A DNA stretch of 64,000 nt from Ligustrum vulgare (GCA_963555705.1 OY743172.1:24179446-24243445), one strand, 5' to 3'. Positions 22,639 through 34,787 are shown, numbered from the stretch's first letter. Translations and numbers: made by a program. Notes: generated from the sequence alone by a model not told the origin.

Positions 22639-23838
22639 TAATAGTGCCTCCGCTATGGCCCTCCCCATCGCTAGCATTTTATGCCGCTTTTTTCTTTTTC
22701 ATGTTCTGATTTTCCAAGAAATTAAGATATGGGAAAATAAAGGAATAGAAAGGGTTTTGATTTTATTTAACCATTTTGGTGAAGGGGAACTCACGATTGC
22801 ATCTAGTTTTTGGAAGAAATTGAACTCACGACTGCATCAAAACTTTGGTGTACAGATTTTCAAGATTGTGGTGTATAAATTTTGGTGAAGGGGGACTCGT
22901 GATTGTGGCATTCAGGTTTTATCATTTTATTAAGTTATTTATTTTTTATAATTAAATAAGGGTATATTTGTATTCGTATTGTGGTGTATTTATAAAAATA
23001 TATTTTTTATTAGTGGTGATAATATAATGTGGTGTATTTAGTATAATTTGTGGTGATAATATATTTACCCAAACTTAAAATAGGCCTTAAAAAGTTTTGC
23101 CACGTAAAAAATGGGCCATCTTAGAAAATTCCCCTTTTTGTAAAGATATGAAACCAAACCGCTCGATTTTGGTTTGGTCGGTCTGGTTTGGTTTGATTTG
23201 GTTTTGAAACCATTACTTGAATTTTTAAATAATAAATGTAAATTAAAACTTGTTTATATCCACTTCTTCACTAGAATCCATCTACATCATTACCAAATAG
23301 AAAATGAAGTTTTGACTCCCATTCTACCTTGACGCCGTGTGAGTTAGGGATGAAATTTGTAATTTGAGTTTGGGTTAACTCTTGAGAACTGATAAATTGG
23401 GCTGAGATTTATATATACATAAATTTTAAAAAATAAATATCAATGCCATTGATCGTGACTAAGGAGTGTAACAATTGCTGTGTTATAGGAGTACAAGTAA
23501 AACATTATGAATGCGTGTCTATAACTGAAAAGAAGAGAAATGAATTAGAATTTATATTTAAAATTTAAATTTTTTGTCTAATAGGAAATGAGATAAAATG
23601 TATGGGAAATAACATTTTTTGTACATTTCACATTTATAATTTCAGATTTAAATATATATATATATATATATAAATTGAGTTTGGTTCTTGGTTATGGTTG
23701 TGGAAAGAGAACCAGAATCGGAATCGAAACCGAATGGTTCTTAATTCCAAGTTTTGGTCTGATCTGGTTCGGTTCAGTTATTTTGTTCACCCTTAAAAAT
23801 AATTTCCATCTATGCATACTTTTTTCAAAATTGCTACT
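22639..23838. other. Unassigned AT-rich sequence
   Basis: Contains TGTGGTGTATTTA-type repeats (22980-23060), a (TA)n microsatellite at 23653-23672 and GGTTTGGTTTG-type low complexity (23160-23210, 23690-23780). No gene seen. The sequence is interrupted at 23838 by the Ty3/gypsy insertion. Confidence 0.4.
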
Positions 23839-24643
23839 TGATGCGAACCCCTTCGGTGCGTTGATCGAAAATTCCCACAACAATTTTAATACCAACCCAA
23901 GAAAGCTAAAGTGGTAAATAAATGGATAAACACCTTAACTCAAGTTTAAATCTAACCCAAAATTCAAGGATTAATAAACCCTAACCCAATGGAGAGATTA
24001 AAACAAATTCCAAGGTGGCGGAAAATAAACAACAACACAAGAATAATAATACTCAAGATAAAGTTGATTAAATTCCAAGAAGATACAAGATCAAAGAGGT
24101 TTAACCTTACCTAGAGAAGGGGGACTTCAAGCCCTAGCTCTCAAGAGCTCTCTAATGAACAAACCAAGTTAAGTTACAAAATGAAGAGAAATGAGAATAT
24201 AATGTACAAAATGGGAAAAATGTGCAATTTCGGTATTTTCAAGAAAAACCCCGTTTTTGTTGAAATTGCAAGAAAAACCCCGTTTTTTCATTTCGGAGGA
24301 CTTTCGGTCGACCGAAACTTATCTTTCGGTCGACCGAACTTATTTCGGTCGACCACCTGGTCGACCGAAATGGTAGTTTCGGTCGTTCATTTGTCAGCCG
24401 AACCCGCCTGCAGCAATGCCTCCAAAAACTCTGCAGACTTTCGGTCGACCGAAATTAGTTTCGGTCGACCGAAATTGGTTGCTTCCAATTTTGTCTTCCT
24501 TTTTACTCCAACTTGATTCTCGACTTGTTTTTCTTGATTTATTCACATTGTTTAGCCTCGAATCTTGAACCTCTTCAACTTCGGATCTCGTCATGGGTCC
24601 CACGGGCACGTGCATCGAGGTTTGACTTTCCCGATTCTCATCA
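23839..24643 (-). repeat. 3' LTR of the minus-strand Ty3/gypsy element
   Basis: 805 bp. Contains five TCGGTCGACCGA-type palindromes or half-pairs (24304, 24326, 24343-24370, 24441, 24461). The integrase-side ORF runs into it from the right and ends at 24394. Confidence 0.9.
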
Positions 24644-25440
24644 TCCCCTCCCTCTTGAAAAGGATTCGACCTCGAATCTTGCTTGAATGCACTATCGTGA
24701 AACTCCTTGAACTTTGATCTTGCAACATTGTGGATCACAGGTTCATGCGTTGAAGTTGGACCTTCCCGATTCTCATCATCTCCTCCATCTCGAAAGAGAT
24801 TCGACCTCGAATCGGCACCTACAATAAAAATAGAAAATTCAGACACAATAAATGTAACTGAAATTTCAGACTCACCGTGTAAAATCAATTTGTAGGCGTT
24901 GCGAAGAACTTGAGAGGTGCCAACATTGTAGGGTAGCATTTTGGATTTTATTCGATTGGGAACCCGTTCTCTCCTTGAAAAGAACCATTTCCAACCACCC
25001 GGATCAAATACGAATCGCCTCCTACCATGGTTGGCATGGGAAATACATTGTATTCCAGTTCCCCTGAATGGAGGCTCGAGCCTCCTGTAAAGGGGCTTAA
25101 CCAAAGGTGCATTCTCGTGCCCACCTAAACCAACTCTTTCCTCGATAAACATGTGCATAAAGTTCAACAGAGTTAATAGGTTAAAGTCACAAGCAATTTT
25201 AAGTGGAGAAAACTTGCTATTATGATGAACAATTAAATCGCAAGCAAATTTAACAACCACAAAATTAGCACCAACTTCGTGCAAATGCACGACCTCCTGA
25301 AAGACAAGATTAGCTAGGTTGATGACCTTGTTGGTTACATGGCATGCAATCAATCGTGACATTTTAATTTTTCTACCAACAATCACAAAAATAGCTTCAT
25401 CTTCTTTCTTTATTCCAAGTAAACCCACTATAAAATTCAT
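24394..25440 (-). pseudogene. Integrase C-terminal remnant running into the LTR
   Basis: 348-residue frame beginning MNFIVGLLGIKKEDEAIFVI, the start of a Ty3 integrase catalytic core. The catalytic acidic residues and most of the core are deleted before NSKFSPLKIACDFNLLTLL. The C-terminal part, with RFVFDPGGWKWFFSRRERVP and NAYKLILHGE followed by a DGGDDENRE-type tail, is well kept and crosses into the 3' LTR. A 23-base gap and frame change separate it from 25464-26591. Confidence 0.65.
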
Positions 25441-25463
25441 AGAAGTAGTACTCCCAGGTTTAC

Positions 25464-26591
25464 TTATGATGGGAAATATGCATGGAATTCTTGGGGGAAA
25501 AACGTAAGTTTAGCCATTTTACAAGTTCGGCATTTATTACAAGTGCAAACATGTTCAACACCAATCTTCAAAATAGGCCAATAAAATTGATCACATAATA
25601 CCCCTAAAACCCCGTTGATTTTAAATCGCCCCATCAAACAACTATCATGTGCTCCTCCCACTAGCAATTCACGCATGGCACATTTACAAGGAAACAATCC
25701 CATTTTCCAAAACAAATAATCATCATGCCCATAAAATCCATCAAAATATTGCTCACAACATGATTCATAGATGTTTAACAAATTCGGATATTTAACATGC
25801 ATGCTCTTACTATGTTCAAGACGGAATGAGGGAGCATCTAGAAATGTTAGAAGCGAAGTCCTTTTATCATCAAAACATCCCAATAAATTTTTCCCATGGA
25901 CTCCCCTAACTAGCAATTCATTTAGAGAGCGAATATGTAAGCCAAGCATATTTTCACAAAATAAGGATTCAACATGCCCATGAAATGTACTATATCCAAC
26001 ATTTTCACAAAAGGATTTGGTACTTATGCCATTGGGCACACGCAAAAAGTTGCATTTACACATTAAGCACTCATCATGACAATGATCCTTACCACATGTT
26101 ACATTTTCACAAGTCAACAACACACTTGTCAAATCTACATCAAGATCATACAACCCTCTAATATATTCAAAACACAATAACCTTGCATTCAAAGAAGTGT
26201 TAGGAGCATACCTCCTAGATGTTGCATTGGTTATCCCATTTTCTTTACCTCGGTTGTACTCGTTGTTGTAGGAAAATGTTTCCATGAATTTCTTCCATAT
26301 GGCGTGCTTTTGGAGTTCTTTGTTGCCTTGATAAGTTGGACTCACAATTTCCTGCAACAAAGAAAGAACCAAACTAGGGAGGGAAGTGTTAGAATATTCA
26401 AGAGTAAAGAACATTTTAGAGTGATCTCTTCTCTCAATTTCTTTGGTGGCACTCATCACTTCCTCACCTTTTTCTGAGGTAGAATCCTCAACCCTCGTTT
26501 CTTCTCTCACCTCTCCTTTTTCTGGAGTCGTGGCTCCAACTCTCACTGCCTCTCCTTTTTCTAGGGACGTGGCCCCAACTCTCTTGCTCAC
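25464..26591 (-). pseudogene. Integrase zinc-binding region with repeated modules
   Basis: 375-residue open frame that overlaps the protease frame by four bases. It starts with three GATTPEKGE-type repeats and a short piece resembling the RT N-terminal entry (PSLVLSLLQEI), then jumps to integrase-like sequence with no RT between. The C-terminal part FDGFYGHDDYLFWK, CAMRELLVGGAHDSCLMGRF, CDQFYWPILK and CNKCRTCKMAKL corresponds to the HHCC domain of Ty3 integrases. A shorter related module, LNELLVRGVHGKNLLGCF, occurs about 110 residues earlier, suggesting internal duplication. Confidence 0.65.
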
Positions 26592-27718
26592 ATTTTTATT
26601 TTCTTCAATTTTATCAATCGAAGGTCTCTTGTTTTCCTATCCTCCCCTTCTTCCTCTTCTTTTTCCTTCTCCTTCTCCTTTTCTTCCTCGAATTCCTTCT
26701 TGAGCTTCATTTGGTCTTTGCATACTTCTTCCGAGCTCAAAGATAGGATCACAACCTTTTTTCCATTCATTTTGAAGCTACACCGGTTCCTTCTCCTATC
26801 AAGATTCACATTTCGTTCACATTGCCAAGGTCTCCCCAAAATTATGTGAGTAGTGTGTAAGGGAACCACATCACATAATATTTGATCACTATAAGTACCA
26901 ATGTGAAAAGTAAGAAGAACTTGTTTACTTACCCTCACCTCCCCATAGTCATTCAACCTTTGCAATACATAGGGATTAGGATGCTTCATAACCGGTAACC
27001 CCAATTTCTCCACCCTACTAGCACTCACCAAATTAGTGACACTCTCCCCATCTATAATGAGACTACATGCCCTATCCCCCACAAGGCATCTAGTGTAGAA
27101 TGTATTTTCTCCATGTGTTTCCTTCTCATTATCATGGTCCAAAAATTTTGGTAGCCTAGTATTCATCTCCTTCACTACTTCTCTACTTCCACTACCGTCC
27201 CTCTTATGGAATGATGAAGTCTTCATTTGCTCAATATCAATCTTCTCATCCATCCCATTTCCACTCCTATCTATCCATTCTCTTCGTCTCCTACCCATTC
27301 TCCAATCTTCTTCCACTTCTCCACTTATACCCCTTCCATGAAGTGATGAATTTTGCATTCTCGCACTATCAATATTTTCATCAACTCCATTTCTCCTACC
27401 TTCTAACCCATCTCTTCTTTTCCTATTCAAACTCCCACTTTGTTTTCTACCTCCATCCCTATACACAATGTTCCCACATTTATCCCTCACCCTTCTTCTA
27501 CTACACATCATTTCTTCACCTCCCCTATTCGATGTACTCTCCCCTCTTGTTCCTAAATTTTCCAACTCACCCCCACTTTTCTCCATTTGTCTAGACATGG
27601 TGGTTGAAAGATTTTCCAACAAGTACTTCAAATCTTGAGTTTGAGAATTGAAAATGGACAGGGTGTGCAAGTGTGAAAGTGTTCTCACAATAATATTTTC
27701 CACTCGTGTTTCACTCAA
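26588..27718 (-). pseudogene. Ty3/gypsy protease-containing ORF
   Basis: 376-residue open frame. The first 200 residues are polar and repetitive (two related SSLHGRGISG / SSFHKRDGSG-type segments) and do not look like a normal gag capsid. A retropepsin-like domain follows at about 205-320: active-site strand LIIDGESVTNLVS (usual D-S/T-G is D-G-E), then VEKLGLPVMKHPNPY, QVLLTFHIG, CDVVPLHTTHIILGRPWQ. A Glu/Lys-rich tail closes it. It is uninterrupted, but the altered active-site triad and the missing gag make it unlikely to be active. Confidence 0.7.
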
Positions 27719-28536
27719 TTTTGGCTTTTACCCTCTATTGAGCTCACCACTCTTGCCTTTTTCCACTCAAAATCTCCTTTCTCAAGTTCTCCAAGGAAGT
27801 TAATCAACTAAACCACAAAGTATAATTCTTGTGGAGTCAAAGAAATCACAAACAAGGAAGAAGGAATTTAGAACAAGTAGACACAAATAGCAAGTAGAAT
27901 TTATGTGCTTGCTATACTCAAAAGGAACAATATTTATGTGGGATAAGATGCTAGGATCACAAATTCAACAATGGGATTGAATAACCACAAGTATTAGACA
28001 AAGCATATATGTAGAGCAAATAAGCACAAGAGTGTAATTTTCAAGGTAGCAATTTAGCAAACACTTTGTACCCAATCTTGAAGTGGCCTTGAATGTGTAT
28101 AATGTGGATATATGAATAAATCCCCAACAACCCCAAATGTAGTAAGGAATGAATGATCAACAATTTTCCAATGTATGGAGCAAGTGATATATGGAATAAA
28201 ATGTTGATAACACAATCTCAATTATGGGAATTGGATAGCCCCAAGCAATTAGCATTATATGGGCATTGAACAATAAAGCACTAAGGAAGTTTTTTTTTTG
28301 GGACAATTTATCAAACACTTTGAATACACAATTTGGAAATTGTAGATTTTATAGTGAATGAATATGGAATTTTTCCCAACAACTCACAATCAATATACCC
28401 AATACATAGAATCAACAAATACACATGGGTATATAAATTTTCCCCAATTTTTCTAATTTTCGGATTTTTTTTTTTTTTTCACATTGACAAGAATAACAAC
28501 AAGAAAGTAAAGATAGGTTTACCAAATTAGAGCCAA

Positions 28537-28548
28537 GCTCTGATACCA
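28537..28548 (-). promoter_or_regulatory. Primer binding site, initiator tRNA-Met type
   Basis: On the minus strand TGGTATCAGAGC, complementary to the 3' end of plant initiator tRNA-Met, lies two bases inside the LTR. This fixes the orientation of the element. Confidence 0.9.
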
Positions 28549-28550
28549 AA

Positions 28551-29324
28551 TGATGCGAACCCCTTCGGTGCGTTGACCGAAAATTCCCACAACAATTTTA
28601 ATACCAACCCAAGAAAGCTAAAGTGGTAAATAAATGGATAAACACCTTAACCCAAGTTTAAATCTAACCCAAAATTCAAGGATTAATAAACCCTAGCCCA
28701 ATGGAGAGATTAAAACAAATTCCAAGGTGGCGGAAAATAAACAACAACACAAGAATAATAATACTCAAGATAAAGTTGATTAAATTCCAAGAAGATACAA
28801 GATCAAAGAGGTTTAACCTTACCTCAAGAAGGGAGACTTCAAGCCCTAGCTCTCAAGAGCTCTCTAATGAACAAACCAAGTTAAGTTACAAAATGAAGAG
28901 AAATGAGAATATAATGTACAAAATGGGAAAAATGTGCAATTTCGGTATTTACAAGAAAAACCCCGTTTTTGTTGAAATTGCAAGAAAAACCCCGTTTTTT
29001 CATTTCGGAGGACTTTCGGTCGACCGAAACTTATCTTTCGGTCGACCGAAATGGTAGTTTCGGTCGTTCATTTGTCAGCCGAACCCGCCTGCAGCAATGC
29101 CTCCAAAAACTCTGCAGACTTTCGGTCGACCGAAATTAGTTTCGGTCGACCGAAATTGGTTGTTTCCAATTTCGTCTTCCTTTTTACTCCAACTTGATTC
29201 TCGAATTGTTTTTCTTGATTTATTCACATTGTTTAGCCTCGAATCTTGAACCTCTTCAACTTCGGATCTCGTCATGGGTCCCACGGGCACGTGCATCGAG
29301 GTTTGACTTTCCCGATTCTCATCA
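28551..29324 (-). repeat. 5' LTR of the minus-strand Ty3/gypsy element
   Basis: 774 bp, with four copies of the TTTCGGTCGACCGAAA-type palindrome (29016, 29038, 29122, 29142). It lacks 31 bp present in the other LTR between two GGTCGACCGAA repeats, which is consistent with a slippage or recombination deletion. Confidence 0.9.
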
Positions 29325-30563
29325 CTACTTGTATAAACAAGTATACAGACAATGACGTGACTATTTTATTGTTGTTGATTCTCTAAGTGATGTAATTTTT
29401 ACGTCAATAGATTCTTGTCACTTACCCTATTTATATGTTTGTTTGTACACTTATTTTTACGTATAGCAAAACTCTACTTTTTTGCTTCGATTACCACTTT
29501 ATCATTTATGTCCAAAAAATAACGTCCTTAATGATAGATGGACAACTTTTTATAAAGTTATCTTTAGGTTATGTTTGATTCAACATGAAAAAGGCAAATG
29601 CAATATTTCTTACCAAAATGGTGAGAAAATATTTTTCAAGAAAATGATTTAAGTTGTCCATAACATGATTGTACAAAGAAATATTTTCCTAGCAAATTTT
29701 CTAATTAAACACCAAAAAGGTGAAAAAAAAAATTTTTTGATTTTACATTTTCCAAACAAATATATGTAATCAAACACACCCTTAATGATGGATGGACAAC
29801 GTTTTTTCAAAATACAGTAACAAGTGGATAACATGGTAAAGTTCAGCCATAATTCATGATTTAGTAACATGAGTATAAGTACAGTGAACATTTATTTATC
29901 TAAATCTCGAAGTTTACAAGTACTATTTCTATTTCATTTCCGAACATCACAAATGATTTAATGGTCCGTTTGATTGAAAAGATGAAAAATGAGTGGAAAT
30001 AAAATAATTTACAGGGAATTGAATTGTTTAAAAATTATTTTCATGAAAAATATCAATTGAAAATGTTTGATTGAATTATTTTTCTATGTGGAAAAGTGAA
30101 ATTTTTTAAGTTTTGTTATTTGATTGACATTATTTTCATGGCAAAAGAGTCTAATTTAGCTATTTTAATTGTTATTTTATTTTTATTTTTCATACATTTG
30201 TAATTGATAAAAGTAATGTCAATTTTGAAAAAAATAAGTCGATTAATAATAACAAAAATGATCAAAAGTAACGAAAAACACTTTTCCCCTAAAGGTGGAA
30301 AATGTTTTTTCACTACCAAAAGCATGAAAACACATCACGTGAGCCTTAAGTTGGAAAATATTTTGATGTTTAAATTTTACCTATAAAACAAGGAAATTGG
30401 AAAAATGGGTGAAATTTCCATATCAAATATAGCCTATATTTGTTTGATAACACTGTTTGATTTATAAATTAGTTTATTTATGATTTTAAGATAAAAATTA
30501 TTTTTAATTAAATAATCATTTCATATGTTAACATATAAATTTAATATATGTGAGTAATAAATG

Positions 30564-30592
30564 ACCGTGCATCGCACGGGTGTAACACTAGT
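30564..30592 (+). mobile_element. Helitron 3' terminus 1
   Basis: Stem-loop CCGTGC-ATC-GCACGG (30565-30579), then eight bases, then CTAG (30588-30591) followed by T. This is the standard 3' signature of plant Helitrons, hairpin then CTRR with insertion before T. The matching TC 5' end was not identified and no Rep/helicase ORF is present, so the element is non-autonomous. Confidence 0.7.
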
Positions 30593-31629
30593 ATATAAAA
30601 GTAACACAAAAACATATTTTGAAACTTTTTCCGCTTAAACTGTTTTTCTTAAAATAGAAGTATTTAAATTAATGAGAATACTATTGATAATTATATTATT
30701 ATTTTGAAATAGAAAAATATGCAATATTGGTATCAAATCGAAAATCTTAACAAGAATTTTAATACGAAATCACAAGTTATAGTCAACTGTAAACACGTCG
30801 TCCTTAAAATCACATCAAAGATTAAAGGTAAAAAATTTATTTTGTACCTTTTACTTTTTCTCAATGTCTCTCTATTTCAAAATTGTTTTATTGAAGTCCT
30901 ATAATGATATTTATAATTTCTTAACTAAATTTAATTTGGTCATATATAATTAATTTCAATTCGATTTGTTTTATTTTTATAAAAATTTAAAAAAATAATA
31001 AATATCCAAACTTTTATGTAATTTAATTAAGTCCGAATAATTTTTGTAATATCATATTTCGATCAATTTATGTTGATTAATTTGTTACATTCATTTAAAT
31101 GTGGGACCAAGTGTATTTAATTTGTAATGTTAAAGTAAATATGAAATTAAATATTTGTTTAATATATTTAAATAACAAATATTATATTAAGATAATTAGT
31201 ATCAATTCTAATAGTACTATTCCGTTATTCGGGTATAGATAAATTTATTTTTGATAATCTAGAAATTATATTTTGGAAAGATTAATTACGTCAATAATCA
31301 TTAAAATTGAATAATTATGTAATTGGTGATTGATTTTTTTAATATTTTTATAGTAAGTAATTTAAGTTCCAAAGTATTACAATCGTAGTCACTTGGTAAA
31401 AAATTTGGCCCATACTAGGTATCCCTTATTCAAAACTTTATTTTTCTAAAACTCATTTTTAACTAACATTCTATTAATAAAATAATTTGCGTATAGCTAC
31501 AAAAAAATTCTAATTTAAAAATACATTCTCCCAAAATTTACTGTTACAAATAACATTGCTTAAAATAATGGATCTCAAATAGGGGTTTAAGTACATTTTC
31601 TCCAAAAAATAACTATTAAAAATTTCATT

Positions 31630-32195
31630 TTTGTGATAATGAGGACTTAAATAAGGACTAAATATGTTTACAAGAGAAAAGAGAAATACATGAAGGGAGA
31701 GCACGAATAGATATTAACCCATATTTTCTCCAAAATATATTTCCTAAAATGGTAAGTAGTATTAATTAACTATATATTCTTCATTTTGGACAAATTTCAG
31801 ATTTAAAATAATCCAGTTCAATGCAAATTTTTAAGTATCTGCTTTTTCCAAGTCCTTAAGTTTCTTAGTTTGTCTTTCCCTTTTGAAAATCAATTACAAT
31901 TTTTTAAAATTTCATTTTGTGTTAATGAGGACTTAAACAAGGACTAAATATGTTTACAAGAGAAAAGCGAAATACATAAAGGGAGAGCACGAATAGATAT
32001 TAACCCATCTTTTCTCCAAAATATATTTCCTAAAATGGTAAGTAGTATTAATTAACTATATATTCTTCATTTTGGACAAATTTCAGATTTAAAATAATCC
32101 AATTCAATGCAAATTTTTAAGTAGCCGCTTTTTCCAAGTCCTTAAGTTTCTTAGTTTGTCTTTCCCTTTTGAAAATCAATTACAATTTTTTTTAA
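31630..32195. repeat. 286-bp tandem duplication
   Basis: The segment with GAGGACTTAAATAAGGACTA (31641) recurs at 31927. Similarity continues through TTTTCTCCAAAATATATTTC and CTTTTTCCAAGTCCTTAAG to about 31905 and 32190. The copies differ by a few substitutions. No coding content. Confidence 0.85.
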
Positions 32196-32523
32196 AAAAA
32201 AAATTGGTAAAAAAAAGAAATTTTTTTTGACAATATTACATAAATATTTTTCTTTAAAAACAGAAAATGAATAAGGATGAAATAGGAATGTTCATCGATC
32301 TATTTTTTATTTTCCTTATTCATTTTAATCTTTAAATCAATTTAAATTACAATATTTAAAGAAATTTCCTAAAAGGTAAACATACTAATGGTTAAAAATA
32401 ATTAAGGTATTTATAATTTGTACATTTTTTGTAATTAATCGTCTTCTTTTGTTTCTTATTTTTAATTAATTATTCATTTCATATGTTAATATATAAATTC
32501 GATATATATGTGAGTAACAAATG

Positions 32524-32552
32524 ATTGTGCATCGTACGGGTGTAATACTAGT
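32524..32552 (+). mobile_element. Helitron 3' terminus 2 (degenerate hairpin)
   Basis: TTGTGCATCGTACGGGTGTAA then TACTAG and T. It is nearly the same 3' end as at 30564-30592, but two changes weaken the stem. It suggests a second member of the same family about 1.96 kb downstream. Confidence 0.6.
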
Positions 32553-32556
32553 ATAT

Positions 32557-32685
32557 TTTATTTTATTTATATATAAAAGTAGAAGTGAGGAGAGAGAGTC
32601 ATTTTGGAGGGAAAATTACATTTAGTAACTCTCTCTCCTCTCCCCTCACTTCTACTTATATAAATATAAATATAAAAAATAAATA
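32557..32685. repeat. Inverted repeat (hairpin) beside Helitron end 2
   Basis: Arms TAAAAGTAGAAGTGAGGAGA... (32557-32599) and its complement (32628-32685) flank a 28-base loop. It begins within ten bases of the second Helitron end, and the AAAGTAGAAGTGAGG phrase is common near Helitron ends. It may be the head of another Helitron or an independent small MITE. Confidence 0.7.
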
Positions 32686-32759
32686 AATAAATAAATAAAA
32701 TATAAAGAATTTTGTAGGAAAAATTATTATTTATTATATATTTATTAAGAGTTGTAATA

Positions 32760-34150
32760 AATGTACTGTGTGTAAATGTGTTACATTGAAAATGAAAAAA
32801 ATTAGATAAATATATTTGAACATATATAATGTGATACCTATGTAAATATGTTATGTTGGAAATGAAAAAATTGGAATATATTTGAACATAAACAAATGTG
32901 ATATCCTTGTAAATATGTTAAGTAGGAAATGAAAAAATTGTATTAATATATTTGAAAATAAATGAATGTCATATCTATGTAAATGTGTTACATTGAAAAA
33001 TAAAATTTTGGATTAATATATTTGAAAATAAATAAATACATGTTATATAAATTTGTTAAATTAGTAATGAAAATTTTGAATCAATATATTTTGAAAACAA
33101 ATAAATAAAATCATCGAATTTTACTTCCTAATATGTCAATAAATTAGTAGATTCTTCAATAAACACATTACAAAAATAATTAATTATTTGCTATCAGCTT
33201 TTTACCACCAATGATAAATTGGTAGAAAATTTAATCATTTCATCATTTTGACAAAAATTTTTATATTTAAAAAATAAGGAAAAATAAAATATGTTAATTA
33301 ATATATTGGATTTCAAATAAAATATATGTAAGCAACATATTAAAAAATAAATTTAATTAAAAATTATAACATATTAAAAGAAAAATAAGTGATAAGGTGT
33401 ACAAATTTTTAGAAAAAAACGTAAATAAAAGTCAAAATAAATTTTATATAAAAAACTTAATTAAGTGCCAAACTATGAGTGACTCAGTACACTGAGTGTA
33501 CATGTAAAATTTTTTTTTTTGATTTGTTTTTTTTTTTTTTTTTTTTAAGTTTCAAATTCAATAACACGTGTTATGTAAGAATTGAAAAATTGGATTAATA
33601 TATTTGAACATAAATAAATGTCATATAATATCTATGTAAATGTGTTACATTGAAAATGAAAAATCTGGATTAATATATTTTAAAATAAATAAATATATGC
33701 TATATAAATTTGTTAAGTTAGAAATGAAAAAATTGAATCAATAAATGAGTAAGCTCTTCAATACGCATATTACAAAAATAAATAATTATTTTCTATTAAG
33801 TTTTTAATGAAAAATATTTTCTATCCAATTTTCAGCCATAAATCTTTACCCCAAAATCGTAAATAAACAAATTTATAAACCAAATATTATTACCAAACGA
33901 ACGCTTAATTATTTCATCATTTTAAAAAAAAATGGAAATATTAATTAATATATTGAATTTCAAATAAAATATATGTAAGCAACACATTAAAAAATATAGT
34001 TAATAAAAAATTATAACAAATTAAAAGGGAAATATGTGATGGATGAGGTAGGCAAATTTTTAGGGAAAAACGTAAAAAAAAAGTAAAAAAAAAATTATAT
34101 AAAAATTTAAACGAGTGCCAAATTTTGAGTAACGCAGTATACTTAGGGGA
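32760..34150. repeat. Two diverged copies of an AT-rich repeat block
   Basis: 32760-33500 and 33570-34150 share the same order of motifs: several 70-76-bp units with TGTAAATGTGTTACATTGAAAATG, then AAATAAAATATATGTAAGCAAC, then an AGTGCCAAA...GAGTGACTCAGTA segment. The second copy is shorter and diverged. Probably two related transposon halves. Confidence 0.65.
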
Positions 34151-34318
34151 GTTTATTCAATTGGGATTTCGAAAGACATTTAAACACTTTTTTTATTTTG
34201 AACAATTTTTTTTTTTTAAATTTCAAATTCAATAATATTTTGTATTGAAATTTTATTTTTTTATTTAATGTGATTGAATCAAGATATTTTTAAAATTACG
34301 ATTTAAAAATTATATATT

Positions 34319-34349
34319 CCGTACATTGTACGGGTAGATAACTTCTAAT
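34319..34349 (+). mobile_element. Possible Helitron 3' terminus 3
   Basis: Stem-loop CCGTAC-ATT-GTACGG (34319-34333) with compensating base pairs relative to the first end, then CTAA (34345-34348) followed by T. The covariation keeps the hairpin while its sequence differs, which supports the call. No 5' end was identified. Confidence 0.5.
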
Positions 34350-34772
34350 TGTTAAAAATTGAAGAGAAAAAATATGTATATTAAAAAATAATTTTAAAAA
34401 TTATATAATTTATAAACTTACATTTAGAGAAAAACGAATGTAAAAATTCACGGTGGTTCTTACGAAACTCACACCCCTGGTGAGTGGAGAGTGGGGTCGT
34501 CCACGGAATCCCACCCTATTTATGTGGTATACCATAGAAATGGCCACATGAAAATGGTCCTTTGAAAAAATAGCCAAAAATTTTATCAATTCATTAAAAT
34601 AGCCTTAAACACTATAAACTACCTCAAATATCCTTAAATATCACATTTCAACCAAGCCTCTTAGATTTTAGAAAAGTTACAACTTAGTCCTTAAAACTTT
34701 ACATATTTTTAATTAATTTGTTTATATGATTTTATTTGATTTTTGTTCGCACATAGTAGCACCCCCTCACTT

Positions 34773-34784
34773 TGGTATCAGAGC
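34773..34784 (+). promoter_or_regulatory. EPRV primer binding site (tRNA-Met)
   Basis: TGGTATCAGAGC, the 12-base complement of plant initiator tRNA-Met that primes reverse transcription in caulimovirids. An ATG follows at 34788. No LTR lies beside it, which argues for a pararetrovirus rather than a Copia element. Confidence 0.8.
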
Positions 34785-34787
34785 CAT

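Larger units (their letters stand above)
23839..29324 (-). mobile_element. Ty3/gypsy LTR retrotransposon lacking RT, minus strand
   Basis: LTRs at 23839-24643 and 28551-29324 (TGATGCGAAC...TTCTCATCA) are flanked by the 5-bp target duplication CTACT (23834-23838 and 29325-29329). The element reads on the minus strand: 5' LTR on the right, tRNA-Met primer site at 28537-28548, protease ORF, then integrase remnants, then 3' LTR on the left. Reverse transcriptase and RNase H are absent and the integrase core is largely deleted, so it is non-autonomous. LTRs differ mainly by a 31-bp deletion plus scattered substitutions, suggesting a moderately recent insertion. Confidence 0.9.
29325..34772. other. 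AT-rich intergenic region with Helitron ends and duplications
   Basis: No protein-coding gene seen. Contents are listed separately: Helitron-type 3' ends at about 30564, 32524 and 34319, a 286-bp tandem duplication (31630-32195), a hairpin (32557-32685) and AT-rich repeats (32760-34150). 29570-30440 has phrases typical of MITE-like insertions (TTTGATTGAAAAGATGAAAA) without clear ends. 34440-34560 is slightly GC-richer and unassigned. Confidence 0.5.

Noticed and set aside
27211..27594. 127-codon plus-strand ORF rich in Ser, His, Tyr and Phe
   Set aside because: It is the complement of the polar linker of the minus-strand protease ORF and has no independent support.
34773..34784. Start of a Copia LTR retrotransposon, given the tRNA-Met primer site
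   Set aside because: No LTR lies upstream, and the downstream coat, movement protein and RT fingers are caulimovirid-type.
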